NCBI GenBank assembly: GCA_018857735.1
Contig: JABMCL010003107.1
Coordinates: forward strand, 327,001-391,000
Source: Alviniconcha marisindica
Lineage: Eukaryota; Mollusca; Gastropoda; Provannidae
Length of the DNA: 64,000 nucleotides
Direction: 5' to 3'
The notes under the pieces were generated by a model. The model had not been told where the DNA came from, made no database searches, and saw only the letters and a program-made list of their open reading frames with translations. A program made the translations under genes and the position numbers. Shown here one piece after another: positions 63,961-64,000 of this stretch; the first letter of the stretch is position 1, and the number at the start of each line of letters is the position of its first letter.

Positions 63961-64000
<40 letters not shown>
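63961..64000. repeat. (CT)n microsatellite at the window end
   Basis: Runs off the right edge. Confidence 0.97.

Overview
This window is animal (eukaryotic) nuclear DNA: very low coding density, long introns, canonical GT/AG splice sites, abundant (AC)n, (CT)n and homopolymer runs, many satellite arrays, and decayed non-LTR retrotransposons of CR1/Rex-like, L2-like and L1/Tx1-like types, with tRNA-derived SINEs and small DNA transposons. This mixture fits a lophotrochozoan, most likely a marine gastropod mollusc; the taxon is an inference, not something the sequence proves.

The backbone of the window is one gene on the minus strand. It is a flavin monoamine oxidase (MAO) whose start codon is at 51476 and whose nine recognisable coding exons run leftwards to 4359: 51425-51476, 44767-44861, 42065-42202, 39545-39652, 28737-28828, 28288-28429, 25913-25976, 19701-19789 and 4359-4518. 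All junctions keep phase and together give 313 codons plus one base of an open frame. The exons holding the covalent-FAD cysteine and the membrane anchor must lie left of the window. Introns run from 307 bp to about 15.2 kb and contain almost all the repeats described here.

The most unusual structure is in intron 6. About 26 tandem copies of a 63-70 bp unit (26285-28287) consist of the last ~32 nt of exon 6 plus the first ~36 nt of the intron, so the splice donor and the codons of the substrate-cavity loop ending in the conserved Gln are amplified downstream of the real exon. Several other MAO exons abut microsatellites.

Region by region: 1-4358 lies downstream of exon 9 (intron 9) and holds two LINE pieces in opposite orientation. 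4519-19700 (intron 8) holds a 212/424-bp satellite, a microsatellite block bracketed by an inverted 16-bp motif, a ~310-bp satellite, a MULE-like MITE, a 31-bp minisatellite, a SINE and a 1-kb TIR element. 19790-25912 (intron 7) holds LINE tails, a SINE, a THAP-domain relic and a Tx1 endonuclease relic. 28829-39544 (intron 4) holds MITEs, a second THAP relic, a possible terminal exon and a Tx1 element with nested insertions. 39653-51424 (introns 3 to 1) holds L2/CR1 fragments, SINEs, a three-copy unknown repeat and a minisatellite. 51477-64000 lies upstream of MAO and holds fold-back hairpins, two LINEs in opposite orientation, a minimal 65-bp MITE, a possible signal-peptide exon and a LINE ORF1-like fragment at the right end.

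No rRNA, genuine tRNA, CRISPR or prokaryotic gene was seen. The very long ORFs in the window are translations of microsatellites and were discarded.
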